The translations under genes were made by a program, and so were the position numbers. Below are positions 47,301 to 59,649 of a stretch of 64,000 bases of DNA, one piece after another. This stretch comes from Apostichopus japonicus (taxonomy: Eukaryota; Echinodermata; Holothuroidea; Aspidochirotida; Stichopodidae). The DNA is taken from assembly GCF_037975245.1 (NCBI RefSeq), contig NC_092575.1:24725841-24789840 (forward strand). The letters run 5' to 3'. Under the pieces are notes generated by a model. The model was not told where the DNA came from. It did not search any database and saw nothing but the letters and a program-made list of their open reading frames with translations. The first letter of the stretch is position 1. Each line of letters starts with the position of its first letter.

Positions 47301-50300
47301 CTCATAACACACTATCTGATTGTACTTACAGCATATTTGACCCCAGTCAGGTCAACTGACCCTTCCTGCAGCCACTCATATCATACTATTCTGACTGTAC
47401 TTACAGCATATTTGACCCGTCAGGTCAACTGACCCTTCCTGCAACCACTCATAACACACTATCTGACTGTACTTACAGCATATTTGACCCCTGTCAGGTC
47501 AACTGACCGTTACTGCAACCACTCATATCACACTATCTGACTGTACTTACAGCATATTTGACCCCTGTCAGGTCAACTGACCCTTCCTGCAACCACTCAT
47601 AACACACTATCTGACTGTACTTACAGCATATTTGACCCCAGTCAGGTCAACTGACCCTTCCTGCAGCCACTCATATCATACTATTCTGACTGTACTTACA
47701 GCATATTTGACCCCAGTCAGGTCAACTGACCCTTCCTGCAGCCACTCATATCATACTATTCTGACTGTACTTACAGCATATTTGACCCCTGTCGGGTCAA
47801 CTGACCCTACCTGCAGCCACCCCTCTTATACTATTCTGACTGTATTTACAGCTATTTGACCCCTGTTAGGTCAACTGACCCTTCTTGCAACCACTCATAT
47901 CACACTATCTGACTGTACTTACAGCATATTTGAACCCTGTCAGGTCAACTGACCCTTCCTGCAACCACTCATAACACACTATCTGACTGTACTTACAGCA
48001 TATTTGACCCCTGTCAGGTCAACTGACCGTTACTGCAACCACTCATATCACACTATCTGACTGTACTTACAGCATATTTGACCCCAGTCAGGTCAACCGA
48101 CCCTTCCTGCAGCCACTCATATTATACTATTCTGACTGTATTTACAGCTATTTGACCCCTGTCATGTCAACTGACCCTTCCTGCAACCACTCATATCACA
48201 CTACCTGACTGTACTTACAGCATATTTGACCCCTGTCAGGTCAACTGACCCTTCCTGCAACCACTCATATCATACTATCTGACTGTACTTACAGCATATT
48301 TGACCCCCGTCAGGTCAACTGACCCTTCCTGCAGCCATTCATAGAATTCCTGAGAGTTGTCTGTAGGGTCCCCTTCGCCGTAGGTCGCCATACAGAAGAT
48401 AGCCATAGAATTCTCGATCTCACTCAGTTGGGGTAAGTCTTCCTGTTGGTTGAAAATAGACACAAGAAAGTTTCAATCCCTATATTTAGGTACAGATGCT
48501 TCATACCTTCATTACTATGAAAGCCTTTATTGATTGTATCCATTGTAAGGGGTGGGAGTTGGTGGTGGGGGGGTAGTGTTATAGGTCTTATATGTTAAGG
48601 TTATCTATTTTTTTGGGGGGTGGAGGGGTAACTCTTTTATAGGTGTTAAGGTTATCTACTTTCTTTGATGGGAGTACTCTATTCGATTAAGCCCAAAAGG
48701 GTTTCTTAGTTTACTTCCTTTCACATTTTTTACTTATTTGCAGTTATATTGTCTTGTTCACCTTGTTATACTATGTGATAAAACAAATAATAGTAATAAT
48801 CCTTTACTCTGATAAGCTTAGACTTCTACTATGATCAAGGCCTTAGACATCACATATTTGATGACCTCTAGAACTTGGCTTGTTCACACCTTATTGAAGC
48901 AATTCTAAACAAGGAAGAATTTTTGAATTCTTCTCAAAGGGAAGTATACTGTAGGTGAGCCAACAGTGGCAGAGAAATGAAGGATGGGAGGGGAGGGGAG
49001 GAGGGAGGGGGACTGATAAGGAATGTGCAAGTCTGGAACTCTGGATGAGTCACTTGAATAACCCACCAGAACCAGCAAGTTTTTGCTTCGGAAAATGTGA
49101 AAAGATTGTGAACATTTTAAAGCTCCGGGTGATTGAATACCCACAACACACAAAACAAAGCAAAATTTATTGATGATATGAAGGTTCACCTGTCAGACAT
49201 TCTTTGCTTAAACTGAAGTTGAACTATTCAAAGATACCAATACCTCAATAGTGTCTGATGTCTCTAGTGTGTGAAAACAAAAAAAGGATCGGACAACTGC
49301 CAAAAAATTCAACCTTTTACCAATGAGTCTTTGTCTAACCCTTTGAAATGGTAAAAGTCACTTGTGAAATATTTATGTAATGAAATTACATTCCAAGTGG
49401 TATTTACTTAAATATAAGTCAGGCTTTTAAATAAATGTTTGTAAATGTATTTTTCTACTTTGAAAAACTAAGTGCACAGCAAACATGTGAGGTAAGTCCT
49501 TGTAAAACTAGAAACACTGCATCTGCAATGCAAGTACTGTCATTAAAGCCTGGTGTTCTGGTGCATATATACAACACTAGTGCAACTTGAAAGTCTCAAT
49601 ACCTGTTTGCTGATCAATTTCGGAAAAACAAACTTCCGAAGCAGATCATTTAATGTTTCTTATTCTAAATGCACTCTGACCAGGTGCGTTTAATGGAGAA
49701 AAGCTGTCACAATCGAAAGAAATTTATTTTCTGTTGCCCTTATGGTGCGAAAAGATTTACCGTAAAATGACTGCGGCCGCCCATATCAACATGTTCATTT
49801 ACATAAATGTAACCTATGTAAATACTTGTATCGTCCACTTTTTTTACCCAATTTCACAAAGGACACATCTGAAAACACCTGTTTATTCCTTCCTTAGACC
49901 AAAAGAAAGATATTATTCAAGAGAATGGACCAGACTAGCCACGAAAGTGAAAGTAAGTCCTATAGGCCTTATGGTCATAAACAAAACAGAGAGATTTGAT
50001 TGGCACATGATCTGTTGGGGCAGGGCTTGCAAATTTTGATTGAAGTTTGTAGAATCCGGGACTCGTTAAAAAAACTGGCAAATTTTATTCAGCTCAAAAT
50101 GTTTACCTTCAGATAACTCAATAAAAATAATGATTGTTCATATGAAAATAGCATAGAACGGTGTTATTTTCACACTGAGCTTTTAGGGCAGTGAGCTGGA
50201 AAAGTCAAAGTTAAAATTTGGCAAACACACATTGAGACACATTGAGTTAATAGTAGTCCCACAGTGTGGCACACTGGGCTAGGGAGTCACACCTATACAA

Positions 50301-53300
50301 CACTAGTGTCTCCATAGCGAACACTGGAGAAAGCAAATTAAAAAGATTCAATGCAAACATCTGCCAATAACTGGTCGAGCAGCACCGTTCAGTAAGATTT
50401 CCCACTGTTGACTGCGCAACAGTAAGGTATATTGGGATGTCCATTGGGACAAATACATATGAGCAATGCGAGTGCAAATAAACAGCGCCATGCATGAAGG
50501 AAAAAACAGAGTAAATCTTATAATCGCAGCTAGTTGTTGTTACCGGGCTTCAATTAATGAACAAACTCTAAAATTAAAATTAAGAAACATGCTTGATCAA
50601 TTAATTATCTTACTACTTACATCCCCACTTGCGTACCCAGAGCGAAAGAAACGACGACATATATTTCATGTTAATGGAACAGGTCCTTATGATGTGGTGA
50701 AGGGAGTTAAAAACCCTATCAACAAATTTGTAGTGTATTAATACCATAGTTTTATTACTAATTAACAGGTAAACTTAACAGAGAAACAATAAGCTTTTTC
50801 AAAAATTCCTTCAACATTTGTCATAAATAATATGAACAACTCTTTTCAAGATTTCCCCCTCCCCACCCCACCCCCCCCCCAATGCTTTGGAGTGGTTACT
50901 CATTTTAAAAGATATATTACCTGTCTCTCCAGGAATAGCTTAGAAGAAACCTATATTTTCTGAGCGCTGCAATGAAGAAACATTATCTTTGCATGCTGCT
51001 ATAATTTGCAATCATTCCTATTTTCCTTTTCACCAAACATGCTAATAATGTGAAAACTTTCTCGTCTCCACTTGTTTGGACTAAATGATATTCTGTTGAA
51101 TTCAGAGTCAGCTCTTGGCTGAATAACAACTAACTCTGATTGGTCAATTACCATTTCTACTTCCTCCGGATCGACAGCCATTCCTTTCATACCATATCGT
51201 TGGCAGTCCTTCGCCAGTCGTCCGGCAAATTCTTCTGCCGTTCCCGTTTGCGAGCCATAAAATACCACTACATTACGACCCTGCAAGAAAAAGAAAAACG
51301 ACGATTACAAATAAAGTTGCAAATTTTGCAAAATAAATCAGAAAATTGTGATTTGCTCATTTGCATAAAAGTAGGACTACTTTTAACTTATACAACCATA
51401 AGCAGATTGTCATACAAAATACATTCACAAGTTGTAAATCTATTCTTTATTTTTCTTAATTAGTTGAAACTTTTTATCAGTTGATATTGTTAAGAATTTT
51501 TGAACATTAAGGGGTGGAATATTTATAAATAATTTAAAGTGTAGTTTATAGGTACAGTTCTCACCGATGTTTTCATTTTCTCGATTAAACCTGCGCTAGA
51601 ACTGGAACTGGTGGTATTTGGCCTGTTGAAGGTAAAAACACATACAAAATGAGGCAAACTTAATTAGAGTACATACAGTTTAGGTGGAGAAAGTATTGAA
51701 GAGAGTAAGGTAAATTCGCCACCAACATGCGGACAATTGTACCTAAATGAACAAATATAAACAGGCCTAGAAATTCAGGCTATTAACTGACAACGTGCCA
51801 GAGAGGTTTGCCATTTACCAGGAGAAAAGGAAAAGGCACCAGCATTTTCCTGCCAAAAGACATTAAAAACAAATATACATATGATTAACCAGTTAAGAGT
51901 TATTAAAGCATTTAAGTAAGATTTCGGCATCTACTTGAAGCTGAGTAATTCTTTTTATTACCAGCAAATATTTTGCACTTGCTTTCAAAAGCTTGTGCAG
52001 TTGCTGACGTGTGTCACGATTCAGGAAAAAAGCCTGCGAGAAATTGATTTATGTCATTAGATTTTTTTTAAGCACACAAAGTTTTCAGCAAGTGGCTATC
52101 ATAAAATTTGTAACATTCTAGGCCTGAAAAAGATCGTATTAGAATAGTAATGTCAGGCCTTCTAACATTTAAATATTTTACGGTCTACATAAGCTTTGTG
52201 AAGCTTCTTTTTTTCTGCTTTCGTTGACTATAAGGTCTCTTTGTTGATTTTCCTTTCTTTTGTTTTAGACTTTCAAGAATTGATAAAACCAATGTGAGAT
52301 TGTTAATTGCTTTCATGTTTTCTTATTCCTCCTTTCTTTCATCCGGTTTTCCGGCCGAAGCAGAACATCTGACCTACAGTATAGTTATGTATTTTACAGT
52401 TTGAGAACTTGAGAGAACTTAAAGAAGTTTTAGAAAATGTAAGACACCAAATCAAACACTGAAATGTATAATTATGTATAGTAATAGCGGATGTACTGTA
52501 CAGTTGAGTTGTACAGAGCAAATACATCTTTTTCTATTAAGGGTGGTGTACAGTGTATGCACTTAATACAGAGTCATGTAAGTAAGTGTATAGATGCCAT
52601 CACTTCAAACTAGATAAAAATAACTCTGCCAACTGCTGAAAGATGTGTCTTGAGTTCTTTCTCTACAGAGTGTTGCAGTGCCCCCCTCCCCCGTAGAGGG
52701 TCACTGAGGGTCGTAGTGCAAAAATGTGAACAGTTGTTACAGGCTAGGTAGATAGGGGGCCACACTGTATGGTATGGACATAGGAGATATAGGTTAAGTA
52801 AAGAATGGTTCATTATAAGTAATTCAATAGTCACTTAATACAAACATGCACACACATTTTGTGTCACCCTGACCTATTTCAATGCCCTCCCAGTTACTGT
52901 ACACGTATGCACCAGCATGCACTAGTTAAACCTCTTTCTCATTCCCACTTTTGTAACAAGTTACCAATGATCTCTAAGTTTCAACAGGGCAAAGATTTTG
53001 TAATCATTGTCTTCAAAGTCTCGCTTTAAGTTGAAAAAACGTGTGTGTGTGTCTCAAGTGCACTCGTCATACAGTACACAGTTCATGGATCCATGGTTTC
53101 AATTAAGTGAATAAATACTAAACATTACAAAAATATGTCACCATGCATGGCATGCATGATAAGGTAATGTACAGTGTACAGTACTACAATATACAGTACA
53201 TACTTTAAATTAATATGATTATTAGCAGCTCTTAGAATTTGCATAAAGTATAATTAGGGCTTTGCAGTAATGTACATATATACTGTACATACATGTATAC

Positions 53301-56300
53301 ATGTACCGACACTAGACTGCTATGTATCAACTTTTTGCATCAAATGAGTTTGGAAAAAGAAAAGAACTCTTTCTGATGTTAAAAACCAACAATAAATAAC
53401 GATCCAGACACTTTGGATGGTAGAATGAGAAGGAAGGGCGGTGACCGGTGGAGCTGGTCAAAGAGGGCGTACAGTGTTAAAAGGTTACCAGGACATTCTA
53501 GGCACGGTAGAATGAGGGTGCTAAGGTTGTGGGGAGACAGGTAAGCCAGGAACGAAGTAAGTTACTGTAATACAGTGCTTCATTACTATAGCCTGCCTTG
53601 TGACATGAGAAAGGTACACTCAAAAGTTAAAAAAAAAATTAGTGCTAAAATTTATGTTAAGTTTTATTTACGTATGTGATAATTACGTATGTGATATTTA
53701 CGTATGTGATAATCATTATCAAGTAGTTATGAGAAAGGTCTGTGCAATAGATATATACTGTATGCATACATGTCACAATACAAACTTAACCCATAAACAC
53801 AACCCAAAACACTTGTCCATCCTCTCAGCCCTTGTAACCCACCCAAGACGACAGTATTTGCACACAATTGCTCCCATTATGATCACTGAAGTACTGTATA
53901 TCCCCCCACCAAGAAAATTAACCTAGTGCTCTAAATTAGCTTCTGACCAATACTGATTTGGACTGGAACTTTACCTGTAAATTACGCAAGGGTTGACATC
54001 GAACCGATAGTGGGTCGATGTAACAATGACATAACAAAGTTGGCAAGAGCAGGTGAATGCCGATTTGAGTGCACACTGTACGACAGTACATTACAGCATG
54101 TTCATTGGAGGAGACAGGCTATGAATGACAGATTGTTTTAACTGCTATGTTACAAATGTGGATTCACTTGTCACCTAAAAAACTTGTTCTGTCAGGTAAC
54201 TATGAGCAATGACACTGACCTGTTTCCAGTCATCACATACATACTCTACTTCAAACAACATAAAAATGATAACATTTTATCACTCAAACAGTTTATAGTA
54301 CTTACTTAGGCTTAACATTTGACACAAGAACAGATCCAAATTTATACAAACCTTGATTCCGAGCTCTTGGTGACATTTTTCATCCATGATTTGAAACGAT
54401 TCAGCACGGACATGATGTTCGTGTCTGTTACACTCTCGGTAAAAAATTTACAAATGCCAATTTACGGAATTGTGAAATATGTCACAAAATGTGTCAGTTT
54501 GACTCAACAGCTCGACTTCTTTATTCAAAAGCGTTAAATATATGTTAATCGGTATCTTCGTTACCAAATTCCACACTATCAAACCCAGTTGAAGTTTTGA
54601 CTTTCACCACAGAACTCCATCCACAACTGAAATATGAATGCGACCCATACATATAATATTCCATGTACAAATGCCTCCTCTCTATGCCTTTGAATATTGG
54701 AATACTAACTTACAGTACAACTCATTCTTAAGGTCGAAACAGATCCTTTACATACTGTAACATTTTGCAAACTTCACTGCAGTGTTACACACTAAATGGT
54801 TTCAAGTACTGTACTGTATTGAACTAAAACAGACAGACACAGCGGTCAATAAGTAAGAATTTGTTGTTTCCGACCACTGAGAACAGAAAAATGCCAAAAT
54901 TAAGCCACAAGTACAATCCTGGACGATAATTTGTAATTAAACATTCCGATCAATTGTTAACGAAACCAGTCAGGGGTGGCGCAGGGGGAACGAGAGAGGG
55001 TACAAATTTGTACCTCACTGTGTTGCATTTACAAGCTACCCTTCGCTTCTTGTCTTAACCTGTCAACAAAGTGTGAAAAGTGATACATTTCAATATCATA
55101 ACTTATGCTTATCAATGTAAAGCAGTAAACACAGATGATAAGACTTGGGCTCTGAGAAATGTATCCTTGGATGCAGGAGGTACAGAAATGGTGAGAGAGA
55201 AGAAATTTGCAGACAGGAGGATATTTGATCAGTAGTCTGAGCTATAAAGTCAACAGAGGGGGGGGGGGGGGAATTGAGGTTCTTTTGAAATTTTGGAGGA
55301 GATATTCTACCATACACCTTAAAGACAGTTCTTTACGTAAATGTGAAAGATTAATCTTTTTTTTTTTAACAATAAACTTATCAAACACATCAACCTTTTA
55401 TCTTCATGATCATATCCATCAACTGTTGAGTTTTAAAGTGATTTTCTTGTAAAAAACTAAAATAATTTTTCATACATTCATAGCTTAGTTTGGAACAGTA
55501 AAGTATAACCAAGTGGAAAGCTTTTCTAGTTTCCTGATTTGATCTGGAACATATGATTTGATCATTTATCTTATCCATGGATAATATATATGAACACATA
55601 TTTCATAGCTAGACTCTTCCATTGGTAAAACGCCTGGTATTAAAAATGATTAAGTGCATTCAATCTATTTAAAATAAATTTGAAAGGCACATCCGATTGG
55701 AAGGACACCAAACAGTTAATTCCCTCGGAATGCTGAAATAAATCTGTTTATAGGAAGAAGAATGCAAGCTTTGGACAGCTGTGCTGGGACTGCACATCAT
55801 AGTGTTTTGAACAAATCGATGTCAGATGGCATTTGAAACAAATCTAAATCCACCGTTTTGGAGACATCTAGAGGTACAAAAAAGGTAGCAGAGATGAATA
55901 AAAAAAATCCAAGTACTTTATAACTCAATTACCAAGTCAAAAATGAGTAATATAGAAGAATCCAAGATGGAGACTAAATACCATAAAAATAGCCTCTTTT
56001 TCCAAAATTTGTGCCATTAAGGAAATATTGAATTTAAAAAGACAGACATGAAAAAGAAAAAGAAAACGCAATCCAAGGAGCCAGTGATCTGTAACAGATG
56101 AATTCCACTCATGCCAGCAATGATCCACAGAAAAAGTTTCCAAAACATTACTTTTCTTCAAATACTAAACATTCTTTGACAGGATGCAGAATGGCTTTGT
56201 TGAAAATATCCATGTGAGGTATGCATACATGTACAGTACAGAAAAGGTATACCGAGCAACAGAACAGATAATGAGCGAGCGAGCAATTTTAAGCAATACT

Positions 56301-58517
56301 GTACGCACTACACTGTACATCTACACACTAAGGTACAGTACTATTGCACGACAATAAATTTAGGTCCATTAGTCCAACAAGAATCTGTGCTATGATGTTG
56401 AAGTACGATGAATAGCATCACAAACTTACAGAAAATAGCTCTATACTGTGCATGCCGTGTGAAGAGAACTTTTGAAGGAAAGGTAAACAACCCAGTCCTC
56501 CCACCTAGCCTTAAACTATCAATCAATCAACACAACCAGTTACAGTTTTAAGGTCTGGGTTGTTAATAACATAGATTTCCTTACTTGGCAACTGATGAAT
56601 TGCATCCATGGAGTGGACAGTTGTTATTGTCACAGACAATTTAATCTTGGGGTAATTAACTTAAGCCTGTCAGGTCTGAAACATGAGTAACTTCACTTTG
56701 AATCATCTCATTTCATACATTTTGATTGCACAGTATATTATAATCTGCAGTAAAATTACATTTGTCAGACTTCCACTTTCACACATAAATACCATACACT
56801 ATGACAACTGTATTACTTATTGGATTTCCTCCCTAGATTAGTTACATTACCAAATTACATTACCATACTTCCACTAACCCAATTCATGATGACTAGTATA
56901 ACAAACTATGACAACTGATCACTTACAGATATCCTCCCCAGATAAGTTTTCACCTAGTCTTGCGTATATATGTAGTACAAGATTCTTTGGTGAGGAGGTG
57001 GGGGGAGGGGGATGGGTGAGGGGGATGGGTGAGGGGCATGAATGAGAAGGTGGGTGAGGGGATATGGAGTAAGAGATATTACCTGATCAAGACACAAAAT
57101 GTTAGATTCATCAGGCAATACTGTATACTGTATGCAATAGGAATACTGTAATTGGTTTTTAAGCTCAAAATGTGTGGTTGAGTTCATTAATGTATGACAT
57201 TCACTTCTGGTACTAGTCTTTTGTAAAGTACAGTACTTTACTGAATCAAGTTTCAGTTCTCACCAAACCCACTCAAAATAACTTGAAGGATAAACCATGC
57301 AAAGTCTATGCAGCTCTTTGGGTCTTACCAAAAAAAATAACCCCAAAAACCAACAATGCAAAATCGGTGTTGAAGTCTCTTTGTTTGAAACATTATGTAA
57401 ATAAGGTCTTCAGGATTTTGCATAACGAAACCCAGTTCTGCTTCTTGCATGCAGATCACTAGTACATAAGGCTACTAGACTTTGCACAGGTCTATAGGTT
57501 CTATTAACTGGTTGTACAGTAGATTTTCACAGTAGGAATGTTTTTTAATTTTTTATCCATTTCATAAATTTTTGGTAATTTCTGAGGATAGTGAATTGAT
57601 GCTGTATTGTAAGGAACATTCTTTTCTTAACATTGAAATTGTATAAATACTGTTAAGAATATTAAAATTCAAATCCCTGATTGAGTCAGTACATATAGTA
57701 CAATACTACTACATGTTATGAACAGTAACATGCACAGCATATAGCTACATGACATGCTGACAACCCCTCCATGAGTTTACCTGAGAACAGAGACCATATT
57801 GATTAATAATAATTATACGGTCTGCTACTGTATACTAGATAACAATAAGTCAAACCTAACTATGTCCTCACCTAAGTATTAATAATCCGATAGTATGAGA
57901 ATTTCATTACTGCTATAAAGTATAGGTTCAATACATCTTAACACCGTCCAAGGACATAACTTTGATACAGAAGAACGTGTACAAAAACCTTTAGAGTTGG
58001 TTTGAAATGCTGCGACATGTGTATTAAAACTTTACCTGCAGGTTAGTCCATGATCATGATACATCACACATAGATGATCTTCAGATTTCTTTGTAATCCC
58101 ATTAACTTGTTAGAGTTATAAAATTCTAATAAACAGTTATTATTCTCTCTATTCAGGTCATAATCGTTGTAAATTTTAACTTCTACTTTTTGATTCAATT
58201 GCAACTATGACCTGTGACATACTGCACATTTGCCTGGCTTCTACCTGGCTTTAAGAGCAGTAACGTACAGACACGTCACAAGCTCTCGACTACAAGCTAA
58301 GCTGGGCGCAAACTTACGTTACTTTCAGGGCTCCTATATCGATTGAGTTCTGCTCGTTTCTCCCTCTGATGAAGAACCAATAGACGCCGATGGTGAGGCT
58401 GATACCCAGCAGGAATATGTCCATCGTCCCTATCAGTGGCTCTGAGGTACCCATGTCTTCAACGACTTCTGCCGGCGGTGGAACAACAGAATCTGCAGAT
58501 ACTCCCAAGATGTTCAT
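35601..58517 (-). CDS. POR: NADPH-cytochrome P450 reductase (15 coding exons)
   Basis: Exons from start to stop are 58517-58318, 54432-54352, 51622-51565, 51280-51152, 48442-48293, 44527-44403, 43387-43298, 41842-41741, 40901-40785, 40044-39926, 39443-39262, 38801-38652, 38146-37879, 36989-36761 and 35745-35601. Every junction is GT-AG and in phase; the product is 714 residues. POR is an ER-membrane diflavin enzyme passing electrons from NADPH through FAD and FMN to microsomal P450s. Visible landmarks are the N-terminal membrane anchor (about 32-50), FMN loop YGSQTGTAEEF (from 121), MATYGEGDPTDN (174-185), FGLGNKTYEHYN, FAD motifs RYYSISSS (492-499) and GVAT (526-529), the NADPH loop GPGTGLAPF (569-577), YVCGDARNMA and terminal DVWS with the FAD-stacking Trp (713). 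The anchor-to-FMN linker is longer than in human (680 aa total) and uses two tiny exons, the least certain part. The intron after exon 5 holds a tandem array copied from that exon's end. Confidence 0.96.
37325..37465. repeat. Near-perfect 60 bp fold-back (hairpin) element
   Basis: The left arm 37325-37384 and right arm 37406-37465 are inverted copies matching at 58 of 60 positions, with a 21-base loop that itself repeats part of the arm (gtcattt, cacttgtcatt). The arm contains ctagcaggatcttcttcaaa. It lies in the intron before the last-but-one POR exon. Such near-identity suggests recent insertion or ongoing arm correction. No coding capacity. Confidence 0.8.
38805..38834. repeat. (GACA)n microsatellite abutting a POR splice acceptor
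   Basis: On the transcribed (minus) strand this is a TGTC repeat running straight into gtctgtctag, the acceptor of the POR exon 38801-38652. The repeat therefore serves as the polypyrimidine tract of this exon. Confidence 0.8.
41350..41392 (+). repeat. (TGTC)n microsatellite
   Basis: About ten uninterrupted tgtc units, ending in ctatctata, inside a POR intron and well away from any splice site. Confidence 0.85.
42201..42298 (+). repeat. ~15 bp C-rich tandem repeat
   Basis: Six degenerate units of the type CCCCAACACTTAAC occur in succession within a POR intron. The spacing varies by one or two C residues. Confidence 0.75.
42976..43133 (+). mobile_element. tRNA-derived SINE
   Basis: A pol III A-box-like start (tatggtgcagtgggttaa, 42979-42996) is followed about 55 bases later by a B-box-like GGTTCAGTTCC (43035-43045). 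The unit ends in an A-tract (43123-43133). This is the architecture of a tRNA-related SINE head, unrelated body and A-tail. It lies in a POR intron on the strand opposite to POR. No target duplication is evident. Confidence 0.55.
44651..48343 (-). repeat. 50-copy minisatellite built from a POR exon end plus its 5' splice site
   Basis: The average unit is 74 bp. On the POR sense strand each unit reads as codons for YEWLQEGSVDLTGVKYA (residues 190-206), then GTAAGTACAG and about 15 more intron bases. The rightmost copy is the genuine end of POR exon 48442-48293; 49 further copies follow downstream in the intron. By counting the motif at the donor I find 44 units with intact GTAAGTAC, four with GTAAATAC (near 45934, 46592, 47851, 48147) and two with GT changed to AT (near 45053 and 45783). 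At least eight copies lack two bases in the former coding part. The intronic part gives an in-frame stop soon after the donor. Confidence 0.93.
49594..50132 (-). repeat. Interspersed repeat, copy B (inverted relative to 10.8-11.3 kb)
   Basis: The reverse complement aligns with 10757-11290 along nearly its full length, with several small indels. It sits in the POR intron between exons 51152-51280 and 48293-48442. The 101-codon plus-strand frame inside it is similar to the frame in copy A but is broken differently, so neither is a likely gene. Confidence 0.65.
53668..53714 (+). repeat. Three-copy 16 bp tandem repeat
   Basis: Three units of tttacgtatgtgataa with minor differences lie in a POR intron. 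The surrounding DNA (about 52.5-60 kb) is unusually rich in tacagta/tactgta words. Confidence 0.7.
56996..57062 (+). repeat. G-rich tandem tract in POR intron 1
   Basis: Repeated ggggatgggtga units with several runs of three to six G form a plausible G-quadruplex on the strand opposite the POR transcript. Confidence 0.6.
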
Positions 58518-59250
58518 ATTACGACCTGGGTGGAACACAACACAGCAGATTCACAAGATCAACAAACATGGCTAACATAATGTACATGTATGCATTAAGA
58601 CTAGAAAACTTACATCTATAAGTACTTCACCAGATTGATTTCCTTAAAGGGATATATTTACCAACTGGCAGACAAACGTGACAATTCAATGGAAAAGAAC
58701 AAGAATTCCATACTAGTAACTACATAGTAAAAAGGGATGTAAAGAGATGGTTGATTGTATGGACCTTATTTTGACTGGTTTACCCTCCAATTCTTCCGTT
58801 GTGAGTACATCAGAGTAGGTCACGTTTCCTGAAATTTATGTTCTTCAAAAGCTTCAATTTTTTTTCTTTTTTGGTTTCTTATAATTTCACTATTTTAATC
58901 TTTGCAGTACGTTATTACATCAAGGACTGATGAAAAGATCGGACTTCGAGAATCCAGTTTTGCGTATCACAACTTGCTGCTGGTTGGTTTATGAAATATT
59001 TTAAACACGATGCACGATACAGTTTGCTAATTTTGGCTAGACTGAGTTGTTGGCATAGCTGGCTATAGGTAGGACATTTAATTTCCACTCAAATTTGACC
59101 CAAAAAAATTCAATAAACCAAATATTACCTTTAGAAGGTCCTAAGATTTATACTGTAATTAGCATCCACTGTATTATGAAGATGAAGCTATCGAGGAAAC
59201 TCACAGCATTTAGCACATGTATGTACATGTACAGTATGTATAGACTGTAA

Positions 59251-59649
59251 TTGGGTTACAAAGTTTCAATGAGAACTCCTCCAGGTTTATACAAACCATC
59301 TGTAAGATGGATTAGACAAATTTTAAAGATACCTCCACATAGCCACAGGCTTTTGGCAACATTGGAAGGACATAGGAAGGACTGTGAGCTAAGTGGTGAG
59401 AACTTGAGACAAATAGACGAGAAGAGCCTCTGCCACGAACACAGCAAAGCACCAGCAGATTATATCCAACATCAAGTGCAGGGACAAGTGGGAATAGGAC
59501 AAGGTCAAGACAAAGACAGAGTAGTCACAGCTGAAATAACCATTGTAAAGAAAATCTTTGAATGGAATTCTCAACATACAGGCAACCCAGCATTCATGTA
59601 TTCACTAATTCCGATTGGTGAACAGACATTGCCCTTGTTGCACTCATAA
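59251..59649 (+). other. 132-codon open frame in POR first intron, unidentified
   Basis: This frame is long for AT-rich intron DNA, runs antisense to POR and includes the stretch GLYKPSVRWIRQILKIPPHS. The DNA is bounded by similar short words, taattgggtta, on both sides (59250 and 59647), hinting at an inserted unit. I recognise no protein family. It may be chance or a decayed element. Confidence 0.2.

Noticed and set aside
44919-47859. Repetitive plus-strand frames (MTRVRSTDPSYSH..., MTPVRSTDPSCSH...) as a repeat protein
   Set aside because: They are the antisense reading of the POR minisatellite; copies with 2-base deletions break the frame and there is no start, splice or promoter context.
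44651-48343. CRISPR-like repeat array
   Set aside because: Units are contiguous 74 bp near-identical copies without unique spacers, and one unit is a POR exon end in a eukaryotic intron.
49734-50039. 101-codon plus-strand frame as a gene
   Set aside because: It lies in a dispersed repeat whose other copy (10.9-11.2 kb) is broken at different places.
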